DNA from: Odiellus spinosus | Taxonomy: Eukaryota > Arthropoda > Arachnida > Opiliones > Phalangiidae | Assembly: GCA_963920705.1 (NCBI GenBank) | Contig: OY987230.1 | Coordinates: 11,557,320-11,621,319, forward strand | DNA length: 64,000 bases | Direction of reading: 5' to 3' | In this document: piece after piece, positions 1-11,535 of the stretch | Position numbering within the stretch: position 1 is the first letter of the stretch | How the letters are laid out: the number at the start of each line of letters is the position of its first letter | The notes under the pieces: model-generated | Seen by the model: the letters and a program-made list of their open reading frames with translations, nothing else | Database searches by the model: none | Told to the model about the DNA's origin: nothing | Translations under genes and position numbers: made by a program

Positions 1-33
1 ATTCAATTATGGCCAAAAAATATATCGTTTAAT

Positions 34-185
34 TACAAAGAACCAATAATATATTAAATTCTGGCAAAGAACCCATCATGTTTAGTAAATATATAGAATA
101 ACCCATCATATATCGTAAATATGTAGCAAAGAACCCATCATATATCGTAAATATATAGCAAAGAACCGATCATATAGGAAATAGC
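34..185. repeat. Tandem repeat, about 32-33 bp unit
   Basis: Four to five degenerate copies of a unit built on CAAAGAACCCATCATATATC followed by GTAAATATATAG. It begins at the window edge, so the array may extend to the left. No coding content. Confidence 0.8.
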
Positions 186-189
186 CATA

Positions 190-796
190 TTATATAATTA
201 CAAAGACTAAGTCGGCTCAAATCTAAACATTTGAAAGCTTAAGTCGTGTGATTAAACCAGTTAAATATTCTCACACGGTTTTATCAATGTTTTGATTTGA
301 CTCGATCCTTTTTTCCTTTTAACCCCATTGAGCCTCGTGACTAAACCAATTGAATGCTTCTCATAGTTGGTTTATCAATGTTTAAATTTGACTCCTCTTA
401 CCACTCCCCTCTTTCATTTAAATGAATAAAATGACTCAAAACGAGATAACTAACCACTCCGTCATTAAATGAAAACCTGATTCAGTTCCCGCTTCAAGGA
501 ACAGTAAATTATTCCTTCAGGCCCTACCAGGTGAAGTTACGATCGAACGATCGCTTATGTTTTCTAATTCAGGAAACGAAACTAATTAAATATATATAGA
601 ATTTCGTAATGGGGGATCAAATTTATTCCATTTGATTTTTTTATTTCTTTAAAATTTGCCAAAGGACCTAATAATATTCAGAAGATTTTAGAAATAAAAT
701 AGAAAATAGTTATATTTCTTCACTCCAAAAAAAATCGCCAGGAACTTATTTAAATGCTGTGAAGTGAGAACGTTTGGTCTGGCCTTTTTTAATTTA
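190..796. other. AT-rich non-coding stretch with a 90-bp duplication
   Basis: Positions about 248-304 and 337-395 are two diverged copies of one segment (GTGATTAAACCAGTT-type start, TTTATCAATGTTT middle, TTTGACTC end), spaced about 90 bp apart. Beyond this I see no gene, RNA or transposon end here. Confidence 0.5.
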
Positions 797-802
797 ATTT
801 TA

Positions 803-874
<72 letters not shown>
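797..874. repeat. (ATT)n microsatellite running into poly-T
   Basis: About nine ATT triplets are followed by a run of more than thirty T. Similar poly-T tracts occur near 21271, 33737, 44572, 46362, 46905 and 54502. No poly-A-tailed retroelement body is visible next to this one. Confidence 0.9.
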
Positions 875-875
<1 letters not shown>

Positions 876-1030
876 ATGGATTCATGGTTTATTGGAGATA
901 AACACGCCCTCCCTGCCTATATATCTCTCTATAGATTGTAAGATGAAATTTTAAAGTTTCATTTTTGCTTTTGTAAATATGAGAATGAACTCCAGAAATC
1001 CGCCACGGAAAGAGTTTAGTATGTTTACTA

Positions 1031-1390
1031 GATTATTCCGCCTCTGATAGAAATCGAGTAAATATCCAAAAATGGCCCCCATCTTAAAACGACCGTAACT
1101 ATTCTCTACTATCACCTGGGCATAAACCGATACCACCATTAAAAAGAAGACATTCCATAGATTAATTTAAAATAATAAAATTGACACGAGCCACTCATTA
1201 AAGATTATTCCGCCACTGATAGAAATCGAGCAAATATCCAAAAATGACCCCTATCTTAAAATGACCGTAACCTTACCATTGGAATGAACACATTCCATAG
1301 ATAAATTAAAATACGTGTAGTAAAATTGATGTCGAGCCACTCGTTAAAGATTATTCCGCCACTGATAGAAATCCAGCCCAAATCCAGGGC
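1031..1390. repeat. 172-bp satellite-like tandem repeat, locus 1
   Basis: GATTATTCCGCC followed by TGATAGAAATC recurs at 1031, 1203 and 1349. Each is followed by an AAATATCCAAAAATG and ATCTTAAAA(T/C)GACCGTAAC block and preceded by CGAGCCACTCRTTAAA in the later copies. The spacing is 172 bp then 146 bp, the second unit carrying an internal deletion. The same monomer recurs at 47.4-47.85 kb. Confidence 0.8.
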
Positions 1391-1399
1391 GACCACATT

Positions 1400-3070
1400 T
1401 CCTATATTTTCATGTGGGAGTTTAAGGTATTATAATTAAGTTGAACTAAACTTCCTTTGAAAAGCGTATGAAACCTAGATTTTCCTATAATTTCAATAGT
1501 AATTCTATATTTCCCTATATTTAAGTTCCTATAAATCGATGATAAATTTCTTATTTTCCTAGATTTTTTGTGGTTTTTTGTGGTCACCCTGATAACAGGA
1601 GAAAAACATTATGAAGCTCTCAAAATATTTTGAACTTGCGATTTTATTAAGTGAAGGAATGAAAATAAATAAAGAAAAAAAAAATCGAAACATCGAAACC
1701 GAATCTGATCAAAACAAAGTTATAATTTTTGAGCTTCAGTCACGCGCGTACCATCTGCTATACCAAGAACTAATTTATTAAGTCCAAGAACGTAGGGAGA
1801 TAGAAATGGGCTGTAGTGCCGTGCTGTAAGGTTTTTGCCCTACCCGCGGAATATTTGCTTAAATTTCTTATCTCCTCCATTCTTATCCCCAGAGATAAAG
1901 TTCATAGCGACAGCTACTGAGTTATACAAATAATTTAAATTCTGAACGAACGAACGTTTACCACGAGACTGGGCGTCACAAGTCTCATCCTCCATCTGGG
2001 CGGAGTCTGGAGCTATTGAACTTCGTGTTAAAATCGCTCCCAGACTGTGAAGGAGGACTTTTCCATAATGCTTCGCCTAAACTATTTTTATTCAAGTATT
2101 CATTTTACAATCTTATTTGGAAAATGGTTGAAATCATTTTCGTTTTCGACAATTTTGTTCAACTTTCTCGTGACTATAAGCGTCCTAAAAACAAGTTTGT
2201 TGCGCGAAAACATAAAGCCCCGTTTTCACTCAACTCTTTTCAAGCTTTTGGTTTCGTTTTTCCAAGAAAAGCTTATATCAAATCCATTTAGAAGTCCGCT
2301 TCTCTGTCACTAGAAGCCCCGTTAACTTGTGTTAAACGAAAAGCTGTATTTAAGATTCATCTTTGTTTTGACGCAAAAGTTCGATTCTTGGCCAAAAATA
2401 ATCTCTCTTTGCATAATCTCGGGTTTCATAAACTAGTTCTTGCTAAGTTGGCTTTAAGCAATCACTCATTTTGGTTTTTTCAACTTTACTCAGTTAGATT
2501 TGAGTAAAGCCAAAACTACTACGGATATGTTTGAAATAAGATAAAAACAAGCTAAACCACTAAGTTTCTGATCCAGTACATACTTAAACAAATACGTAAT
2601 ATTTTTGTCTGAAGCAGTAAGATAGCGAAAGGGTTAGACTATAACCGTATGTACTTTACTCTCGTAACCTTGAGACGCTTTTTTAAACAATAGAAATTTC
2701 TTTTAGATAAAATTTTCAACGAAGTTCCCTTTTTCAGTCTGACCTTGTCGTTAAATGACGCTACTTTTCAAATTGCTGTTTACTTTCGTTCCAATTCAAA
2801 AGAAGTCTTTTCGCGATAAAAACAAGCTGACATATTTATTTTGTTTTTTTAACTCTGACTTTAACTCGTAAACTAAATGATTATACTTTATTCGTGTGAC
2901 GTTAACGTTGTGAATGAAACCGCCTCGTGTTTTTCCTATTTTGTAAACTCCTATTGAACATAAATAACTACCATAAATTTATTATTAAGCCTAACATATT
3001 TATGGTTAATGTTTTTCATATTTATGGGACTTCTCAAGGATTTTTTAAGAATATTATTTAAAAGTATGTT
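1400..3070. other. Non-coding, mostly unique AT-rich DNA
   Basis: No recognisable gene, RNA or complete transposon. A GC-richer patch at 1960-2050 contains a splice-bounded open segment on the minus strand (1962-2044), discussed as a finding but not strong enough to annotate. Short open frames at 2016-2313 on the plus strand lack start or splice context and have unremarkable composition. Confidence 0.4.
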
Positions 3071-3071
3071 T

Positions 3072-3237
3072 TTAAAGTGACAATGAAGACGAATAACCGG
3101 TTATTTTAGCCCAGGCGCAAAAATCGCTTAATCCGGCGATTAATTTAATAACTATAAATAATCGAGACACTTATGAAACCTTTTTACTGTTTTTATGACT
3201 GTTTTAACGCTTTTAATCGTCTTCATTGTCCCTTTAA
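3072..3237. mobile_element. Short TTAA-flanked MITE (family C)
   Basis: The ends are inverted repeats of about 21 bp: TTAAAGTGACAATGAAGACG on the left, and on the right the complement of TTAAAGGGACAATGAAGACG. Both ends begin at TTAA, as expected for a TTAA target duplication. At 166 bp it is non-autonomous. A diverged relative of one end (GTCTTCAGTATCCCTTTATA) is at about 35275-35295. The first bases resemble family A ends, suggesting the same transposase superfamily. Confidence 0.75.
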
Positions 3238-3734
3238 TATCATCAAAGATAGTCTGGTGCCGACCGATAACTAAGGCTAAGCAATCGTCAAAATAGATAT
3301 ATGGTCAACCGTAGAGATTCTTTGCTTGTAAAGTCGATTTGCAAACATTCGAAACGATTTGAAAAGGGTTTCAAAGTGTCTAGTGTGAACGTACCTTTAA
3401 CCTCAACCTCTATATATCGATTAAATTCCATAAACCTAGTTGCTCTTATTCACGTAGCGGCCTCTATCCAAAAGCCACTGAACTAAATCCGAGATTCCGA
3501 TCTCTTTTTAAGATTAGATAGACGGCGACAGGTTCTCTGAACTTGATTATATGAAACAGGCGCGGAAAAAAATACTACACGACACGAAAAAATAAGTTGT
3601 CACTTTTGGCACGCAATTTCATTTATCAACTCTTGTATATAAATGATTGCCGTCGATAAGGACGAACTCATAACAAATGAGTTTTTTTTTTTTTATTTTA
3701 ATTAGTCAGGGTACATATACAAACCTGGACAACC

Positions 3735-3985
3735 TGAAAATATCAGGAAATTTGAATGTTGTCAAAAAACAGGGAAATATTAGGGAAACTCTTATAAACT
3801 TGGCATAATTCAGGGAAATTTATTCAACTGCGAGTAATTCATTGACACGGCACAACCTCAATCAGCTAAATTAATTGTATTTATTATGTTTTTTAAAATT
3901 GGTGCATCTGAAAATACCAGGGAACATTCAGTCGTAAAATCATAAACAAATCATAGTTTGTTTTTTCAAATGTTGTACGAACCAT
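3735..3985. repeat. Diverged CAGGG/CCTGG dispersed repeat
   Basis: Contains degenerate AACCTGAAAATATCAGG, ACAGGGAAATATTAGGG and TCAGGGAAATTT units and ends in TTGTACGAACCATG. This is the same motif set as the better preserved element at 37745-38157. Confidence 0.55.
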
Positions 3986-3990
3986 GTTGA

Positions 3991-4274
3991 ACAATTATTC
4001 CAACACACCCATTCATGGAAAGGGGTTTTAAATAATTTTATTCCTACCTTGGTTGATTCCATTTAATTACTGACTGTTTTTTAATTGGGGGATTGGAAAA
4101 TAGTTTCTTCGTTGCAAGTCTTAACCGAATCACATCTACAACAATTATTCCCAACGCACTCATTCATAGAAAGGAGTTTTAATTAGTCCTATTTCCTACT
4201 ATGATTAATTTAAATTAGAGCCAATTTTTTCATTTGTGGAATTGTAAAGTGGGTTTCTACATTGAAAGTCTTAA
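3991..4274 (-). repeat. 150-bp tandem repeat (two monomers)
   Basis: ACAATTATTCC with CAACRCACYCATTCAT starts at 3991 and 4141, a 150-bp period. Each monomer runs through AAAGGRGTTTTAA, a GGGATTGGAAAATAG-like block and AAGTCTTAA. A third partial copy (CCGAATCACATTTG) resumes at 4686, after the family A insertion. The family is the reverse complement of the array at 56.1-56.65 kb. Strand is given relative to that array. Confidence 0.75.
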
Positions 4275-4685
4275 AGGGAGAAGGCAGCCTAACACGAACT
4301 GATTTTTAATCGATTCCTTATCGTTTAAATAATCCTAATCCATCAGAAAAAAATAAAAATAAAAAATACAAACCAAAAAATAAATTTAAAACTTGCCCAG
4401 AAAATAGGCTTAGCTGGATTCATGGAGACCCTGATTTCCTAGCGTATAAGGGCTATGTTATTGGAAATCTCGTGGAGATCTCGCTTTAACGACGGGCCTT
4501 TGCTCATTGGTCGTTAGCCCTTATACGCGAGGAATTCAGGGTCTACATGAATCCAGCTAAGCCTATTCTTTTATTTATTTCTTGTTTAATATTTGGTTGT
4601 AATTTTTTTTACTGGTGGGTTAGGCATTTAAACAAAAAGGAATCAATTAAAAACCACTTGTTGTTAGGTTGCATTCTCCCTTTAA
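4271..4685. mobile_element. Family A foldback MITE, copy 1
   Basis: Starts TTAAAGGGAGAAGGCAGCCT and ends GTTGCATTCTCCCTTTAA, with TTAA on each side. Nearly the whole element is a palindrome: one arm carries AGGCTTAGCTGGATTCATGG and the other CATGAATCCAGCTAAGCC. It sits in the second 150-bp monomer. The uninterrupted site AAGTC-TTAA-CCGAATCAC survives at 4116-4133, exactly one period upstream, which proves the TTAA duplication. No ORF of transposase type. Confidence 0.92.
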
Positions 4686-4879
4686 CCGAATCACATTTGC
4701 AGCCAGGGTTCATGCAAACTTGGAATATTTGAATTCTTAACATTCTGATGTTAAGTATATACTTCTAAACTTTTATTGTTTTCATCTAAATATTTTCATT
4801 CATTCACAAATTTGAATATATTTAAAGCGTTAATTTTTTCTGTCAGTCACAACAATATGAGCAATGTTACTTTACATAC

Positions 4880-5017
4880 CAGCATTTGTTTATAAGTGAT
4901 GTTTTCATTTTCATCTTCGGGTTCCTCCGTTATTTGGGGAAACATTTGTAAATCTTTCATGGTGATTTTCACTTCCCGCGTGTAACTCACGCGATACGAA
5001 GTAGAAGAGATCACTTC
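4880..5017 (-). CDS. Internal coding exon of an unidentified gene
   Basis: Read on the minus strand, a pyrimidine-rich acceptor (TTATTTTTCTCATTTTAG) precedes 138 bases that end at a good donor (CTG then GTATGTAAAG). Only one frame is open. It gives 46 codons, phase 0 at both ends, starting EVISSTSYRVSYTREVKI, then a KDLQMFPQ segment, a very acidic stretch (EEPEDENEN) and finishing ITYKQML. The other two frames have stops. The exon is clearly more G+C-rich than its flanks. I do not recognise the protein: no membrane segment, cysteine pattern or catalytic motif is visible. It probably lies in a cytosolic or linker region, with a basic beta-like front and an acidic tail. A chance open frame of this length between two good splice sites is possible but unlikely. 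Confidence 0.62.
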
Positions 5018-7730
5018 CTAAAATGAGAAAAATAAAATAATTCAATTAATTTAAAAAAATCCTATGTAGCATAACCTTATCTATTAGATATGTACGACTA
5101 ACCAATAAATTATAGTAAATTTGTTTTCCAATGACAGAATTCTCACGGTATAGAGACAAATATTCAAATTCAACCACTTTCTTAGAAATGTTCTTTAATA
5201 TAAGCCTGACAACTGTCCGTGTCGTTAGACACGTAGACTGCTGGCATGATAATAGGGGTCGACGACAACGTTAATGTATACTCCCTCGCAATTAGTCCAA
5301 TAAGAAAGGCGAGAAATTTGCCAGGACAACTGGAACTTGTTTATGGGGAAAGGGTAGGAAGCTCTTGTACTCTCTCTTTCTAGGAATTAATGTAGAAGTA
5401 CACATCCAGCTCGTTAGAAACCCTCTTTAACATTTTTCGCCACTTTAATTATTATATTACATTTTTTTCTTTCTTTATATTCCCTCCCTCTGTTCGTGTT
5501 GTCGATTTAAAGAGACCATCTGCTATCTTAAAGATGCAACTGAAAAGATCCCTTATGGCTTATTTATGTCGTCTGCTTATTTTCATCTTCTTTATTTTTG
5601 GTTTCTTCTGGTTACCAAAGAGAAGACAGGAATCTTCTAATCAGACAAACAGATTATCACGATATCCAAGCGGTTTGGCTTTTGGGATCAATTACTAGTC
5701 TAAATACAATAAGAGGAGCGAAAGTACAAATAAGCAGACGACGGTTAACAATTAGATGGGAAGTTAAGAATCAATTAGGCACATGGTGCCTTTAAAAGTA
5801 AAAATCAGAAATACTTATATTTATCTAGGTATATTTTAAAACTTGACTTTTCATTAGTATCCACTTATAAGTGTCAGACGTTTTGAACGTATAGAAATTT
5901 TAAACTTATTAAAATAAATACCCTGGTGAGGACATCGCCATCTGGACTAAATACAAATTCTCCTTAAAGTGAAGATGAATTGCAAAATCTTAAATTATTT
6001 AAATCAATTACCTTAAACCAAAAGAAAAATATTAGAAGAACTTACTGAAGAGTTAATTTAAAGCACCTTTTCCATCATGATATTTTTTGTCAAAAAAAGT
6101 AACTTTTTCGTCTCAATTAACTATTGAAATTTTCTTTAGTTTTGACGAAAAAGTTACTTTTTGGCCAAAAAAATTTGATTTAATCTCGGATTACTATTTA
6201 AAGCTTCCAATAATTGATTCAACTAATTTAATGCTAAAAGCTGGATCTGTTTTACTCTACCCTTTGTGTGTGTTGAACTTGAATCTGTTTTCAAAATTTT
6301 CACGAGTCTTTCCTTTAAGAGGAAAGTGAACCATTAATTCAGAAATCATTGGGCTTTGTGAACTTGCCACGGAAAAATAAATTTTTTCACTTAATTTAAA
6401 ATCTCGAATAAATTTAAGTATTTAATGAATTAGTTGTTTAACCGAAACTCTAATTGTAAATTATTCTTAATGACGTTATCTCGCGTGTTTTTTACACCCT
6501 ACGTGTATCATTCACTTCCTATTTGTTTAAGCTTTTTCTTTTTTAAATAGAGGAGTTGCAACACCATTTTAGTATTTTTTCACAACACAAAATCTTTCAC
6601 TTCCACCCTTAAGTACGTAATCACGTTACAATTTAATTACACAACTTTGTACTTTACCCTCTCGATTTTAAATTTAATTTTTACTGAAATATTAGATCGG
6701 CATTTGAATGAAAACAAGCGTTTCAACTATTGATTTAACGTGTAAGGGAGAAAGTATATATACAATCGTAAATTATTGACGGGGGGTCAAATCAAAGTTC
6801 CCAAACGCCTGATATATGAATCAACTACAAAGATTATTTTATTAAACATGACCCAACCGAACCGATTCTCTCTGATTTTTAAAAAAGGGGCAACATAACT
6901 TAATTGTTCAAGTGTCAGTCACGCTATAACATTTAGTAATTATTACTAAGTATTATTTAACTTACTTAGACCTCGTGCTGAGGGTCAGAGTATAATTAAT
7001 GGAAAGTCGACATTAAATTCAGGAAACATGAGGTTTTCTTGAATATGTCACAAAAAACTTAACAAAAATCATTTGATTTTAAAAAATTCAGAATTCGTTG
7101 TTTTTTCTTTTAATGATCTGATGCACCAATAAGATGTCACCGGCACTTGATATAAAATATGTTTATGTTGTCTTTTTTTCCCCTTGATTTCTCCGTTTCC
7201 GGTTGATGAAATAAAATGTAATAATGATTTCGATATTTTAATACTAGAATATGTTAATAAATAGATTTAGATACGCGTCTTTGGCATTTTGAAAACTTTG
7301 CTCATGCGCGAAGCTGTCTATAACCACCACGAGGTTTTACTCTTTAACTTAACGAAAGGTTTAAAAGTCGAAGAGCGTGGAGATAAAATCACACTCTAGA
7401 ATGAAATATAATGATTTCAGTCGAGGAGAACCGCTTTCAACCGGATTTCTATCCACATTATACCTTCACCTCGAGTATTCTCCCCCAGCTCTGCATAGAA
7501 TTTTACTGTCGAGCTAACTAAATTACTGTCACAATTTATTTCGAAGGTCTATATGTATGGATTATATTTTTAATAGTTCCATATTATTAAAAGCCGATTT
7601 TCAAAATTTTATATATTTTGCTTGACGTCTTTTCAAGAAAGTTCAAAATTAAAATGTCAAATTAATAATGAGGGAAAAACTTGATTAAGTATAAGTTTAA
7701 AATGAAAAGACAAACATCAAACCTTACCCA
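5018..7730. other. Presumed intronic or intergenic DNA
   Basis: No supported gene. An inverted pair GTCGTCTGCTTATTT (5568) and AAATAAGCAGACGAC (5728) brackets about 175 bp but shows no flanking duplication. A diverged family B fragment lies at about 7515-7680 (GTCTATATG, CAAGAAAGTTCAAAATTAAAAT). The minus-strand open stretch at about 5210-5350 has no convincing splice sites. Confidence 0.4.
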
Positions 7731-7734
7731 AAGT

Positions 7735-8045
7735 TTACCTATAGTTTGCCTAAATGTTTTTGCAAACTATTATATTCTATTCTAAACCAATTCCGCAAAC
7801 TTTGCTCAACCTATAGTTTGTCCAAAATTATTTTTGCAAACATAATTAGCAAACTTTTCCTATAGTTTGCCAAAATGTTTTTTGCAAACCTAATCCGCAA
7901 ACGTTGCCCAACTTTTATCTATAGTTTGCCCAAATTATTTTGCAAACCTAATCCGCAAACGTTGCCCAACTTTTATCTATAGTTTGCCCAAATTATTTTT
8001 CAAACCAAATCCCCAAAGCTTGCCTAACTTTTTTTAGTTTTGCAA
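7735..8045. repeat. 58-bp tandem repeat rich in TTTGCAAAC
   Basis: About five copies of CTATAGTTTGCCCAAATTAT, TTTGCAAACCTAATCCGCAA and ACGTTGCCCAACTTTTAT. The last full units are spaced exactly 58 bp (7921 to 7979) and the first copies are more diverged. Reverse-oriented relatives (TTTGCAAAGTATGTTTGG, AGTTGGGTAAGG) are scattered at 12.02-12.28 and 12.64-12.83 kb. Confidence 0.8.
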
Positions 8046-10870
8046 ACTTTCCGTTTCGTAATCAGGGTAATTTTAGCAAAATTCCAGGGCATTTAGAATT
8101 AATAATGAAATCGCAAAATTAAAAATATCATATTATCTTTTAATAGGTAATGTAACGGGTTGCAAAGTGCGTGTGTACCATAGGCATAGAGTTTGGAAAT
8201 GAGGTTAATTGTAATTACGGTAAAGGTTATGACGGCGGTTCTTATCGTTCAGTGAACCGGGGAAAAGTTTTATTCGCTAAGCCGTCCTTTATATGGGTCA
8301 TAGGCGATCGCAAAAAAAACCGTACTAACATCTGCTGGCTGTTAACTAATATTTATATTATTATTATTAGGTACTCAAATAATACCAAGGGCTCAGGGTT
8401 TTTTAGAGTTCGATAATCTAATTCGCGTTTTCATAATAGTTAGGAGGCCAAAGAGAGACCTTGCAACCCGTCATCAACACCATTAGTGGGAAAATTATAT
8501 GATAATCGGTTATTCGCCTCATTAAATCAACATCTTGACGTACTTGACGTTAGTAGGAAACCTTGGTAACAAAATTTATTAAATGTTTTTGCAGAGTTTA
8601 GAAATGGATTGAAAAGGAAGTAGGTCGGCATGTTCTCCAAAAAACTTTATTTAATAAACAATTTTTCTAAATCACGCAGTAAATTAATTTAAAAAAAATA
8701 TTCACCATGGTCAATATATATTGTGTAAAGTGCGATATCGAATCGAAAAGTTAAAAATACTCATACGAGCTTAAATACAATTAAAAGACTTTTTAAGTTC
8801 CGAATCGAAGCTAAAAACCATAAGACAGACAAATTATTGACGCTTTTATATGATGAAAAAGGAGGTACTTAAATCTTCCGAAGCGAGAAGATATAGAAAA
8901 AATGTGTTCTATGCATTCTAAGCAATGATAATGAGGAGTAAAACCCTGAAAACCACTATTTCTCAGACTTTTTTTTCCTCTATATCTTTAGCTTATAGCC
9001 CCGAGTTATAAATTTAGATCAGGGCGACGGTGTATTTTCCTTGCCATTTCCACGGACATTTTACTTGGCAGGGTAAACAGAAATCATATTTTTTCCACGG
9101 CATCATCAACCCTCTTTTTTATTTTTTTGTTGTTTTGGCCGCTAAACAAGAACTCGGAACTTCATCTAGGCTATAACGTAGAAGATTGAAATGGGCGAGG
9201 GTGGCCACATGGATTCTTCGTCTTCTCTTGAGCTACGTTACCAAAACTTACCAATGTGAAAGAAACGAGCAATAAATCTCGTGATATAAAATTTATATAC
9301 TAGTTGCCTCTGTATTCCGTCCACTGAATTAGAGGAAATAAAACATAACGCAGGGAGAATTAGACCTTCTCATAAAGTGAGGCTGATACGATTTTTTTTA
9401 TTAATTCCAAATTAAATTTGAGTAGAATTATCCGAAAGATCGTTAAAAATGATCCAAAATGTATGTGCCATAACATAATCGAAAACATAATCGCAACAGT
9501 AAAAATTAATCATTAGTCAATATATAATTAACTATACTTGGTAAGGAAAGATTTAACAAGGAAAATCCGGTTCTATATGGAAAATTTTCACCCCTAGCCA
9601 GGGTGGGTTCTACTATAGGTACGTCTGTCGCATGGGAACGCTAAGCCTACACGCAAAGTTAGATACTCCTTGAGTTTTTAATATCAAATAGAAAACTGTT
9701 TGTTGCGATGCAACATTCTCCCTTTCAGGAGCACCACCATAATGTATACAGTATCTTCCCCATTTCCACCCCTAATGACTCCGCGAAAAAGGGTCCATAT
9801 ATGAAAAGATCGTAACTTTTGGAAGTAAGAAGCTTATTGACATCCTATACGTCTAACATAGGCATCGTAATAAGATTACCACGTGCTTATTTATCGGGTC
9901 ATAAGGGAGCCGTATCCTAAACATCATAAAACAATGAGTTATTGTTCAGGGATATAGAAAAGGCTAAAATTACGGTTATTTTCTCCTGAAAATGGGATGA
10001 AATGCATGGAGATCAAGGTTATGACCTAAAATATATATTTTTAATATATTTGGATTGTTAAAATATATACCTACATGCTTAAAAAATAGTTAATTATCAA
10101 GTTTAGGAAACTGTTCACTACGATTCTCAAAAAGTTGAGAAATACTGATGACGTTCGTCGAGATGAGTTGGCAAAATTGAGCAAAGCGTATTGATTTACA
10201 ATCTTGAACCTCTTAGGAATAAGTGTAGTATAATTAAATATTCAAACTGTCGATGGATTGAATTTTGAAAAACAAAATCTTAACCTTGTTCTTTTTGAAT
10301 ATCAAGGGAACCACTACCGTAGGGCTATATCGAGGGTGTCCCCGTAATCAGTGTATATGCCTTTAGCTTTGACTGTACTCAAGTAAGCATTTAGTACTAG
10401 TTACGAAAGGCTGTAATCATTTCCGTAATCACGTAATCGGTGTAGATATTTTAGGAAAGTGGCTAGCCCCTCTATATGGTTGTTTAAATGGCACTCGTAA
10501 TTATTTTTACATATACTTGATCATAAACTTCGATGACAGTAAGTTTGTGTAAGTCTTCAAATTTTATTAAGGTTTTTCAAATCATTTGGTGTACGTGGAA
10601 ATATCAGGGGAAATTCAATAGTAACATCAGCGAAATTGTTTTTTACAATGTTGAATTAGTCTCCGAGTCTCATTGCATCATGGTTGCGATAAAGTTTTCC
10701 CCAATTGAGAACGGCATAAGATAATATATTTTAATGTCAGTGCCAAGATCAATTTGCCATTTGTCTCTTACGTTTTAAGCCTAGCTATCTCGTAAGACTG
10801 GTAATGTTTTTATAAGGGGCGCGGTGTGATTAAATGACGTCACTATAGTGAAATGATTCTTTTTAATTCG
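8046..10870. other. Non-coding DNA with repeat fragments
   Basis: Contains a family B end near 9376 (AAAGTGAGGCTGATACG), a partial copy of the dispersed ACGCAAAGTTAGATA repeat near 9625-9680, and at about 10360-10470 a copy of a dispersed repeat rich in TTACGTAATC-type motifs, also seen at 29.75 and 32.15 kb. The plus-strand open frame at 8171-8416 (81 codons) shows no family resemblance I can recognise. Confidence 0.4.
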
Positions 10871-10879
10871 CGTTCTCAC

Positions 10880-10981
10880 CGCGTGGTGATGTCCGTGCCA
10901 AAATGATATTACGCAATTTGGTTAGCTGCTGTGTATCTGGAGTTCGCCCTCCGATACAGCGGCTTATTTCCGAGAAGCATT
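10880..10981 (-). CDS. Probable internal exon, unidentified gene
   Basis: On the minus strand, GAGATCTTCTTCCTAG forms an acceptor and CGCG followed by GTGAGAACG a donor. The 102 bases between are open only in phase 1 (one base carried in, one out) and encode CFSEISRCIGGRTPDTQQLT, then KLRNIILARTSPR. The length is a multiple of three and the composition is richer in G+C than the flanks. It lies on the same strand as the exon at 4880-5017, about 5.9 kb upstream of it. That exon is phase 0, so another exon would have to bridge them if they share a gene. The product is not recognised. The open frame also extends past both splice sites, so a short intronless relic is an alternative. Confidence 0.38.
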
Positions 10982-11287
10982 CTAGGAAGAAGATCTCATT
11001 ATGACAAAGGAAACGCATTGTAGGTCGAACTAGGGTGCATTCACTCCAGGCATTTCCCCCCATCTTTCCCCTTATTTTCTATATACAGAAATAGAAACTG
11101 AATACTCATTACATGTAGAAGAAAGACGATATGAAGATTAATGAATGTATATTATATAATATATTTATAGACGATTTTTTTTATCGTACCGATTTTATAT
11201 TGGGTCGTTTGGCGATCAATATTTTGGTGTTTATGACCTATTTTAAGGACTCGGACCATTGTTGTCTACGGATATTGAGATGGATTG

Positions 11288-11437
11288 CCCGAGAGGACAG
11301 ACACTCTTGAATTAGCTGTAGCCTGTACACCCGACTTCACCGAGTTCGTCTTTGACAGTGCATAGAGTTTGAACTCTTATAAACTTTGAGTTCAACTTTG
11401 ATAGTGCAAAGAGTTCAAAAGTGTCTGGCCCCTTGGG
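11288..11437. mobile_element. Small inverted-repeat element (family D), copy 1
   Basis: The ends pair imperfectly: GACAGACACTCTTGAATTAG at the left, and on the right AAGTGTCTGGCCCCTTGG read as its complement. The interior carries repeated GAGTTCRAACTC-like and TTTGATAGTGCAAAGAG words. A second copy is at 18416-18557. No certain target duplication. Confidence 0.5.
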
Positions 11438-11535
11438 ATTTTTAAAGGTCTTTCTTTCTCAGAATATACGGCATTTGGGATGGTATCCAATTAATTTATA
11501 TTTAAAAATGGTTGTTAGCTCGTTTAGTCGGGATC

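Noticed and set aside
5230-5345. Minus-strand open stretch just upstream of the 4880 exon
   Set aside because: Open for 47 codons but without a convincing donor (GTGTCT or GCTTAT only).
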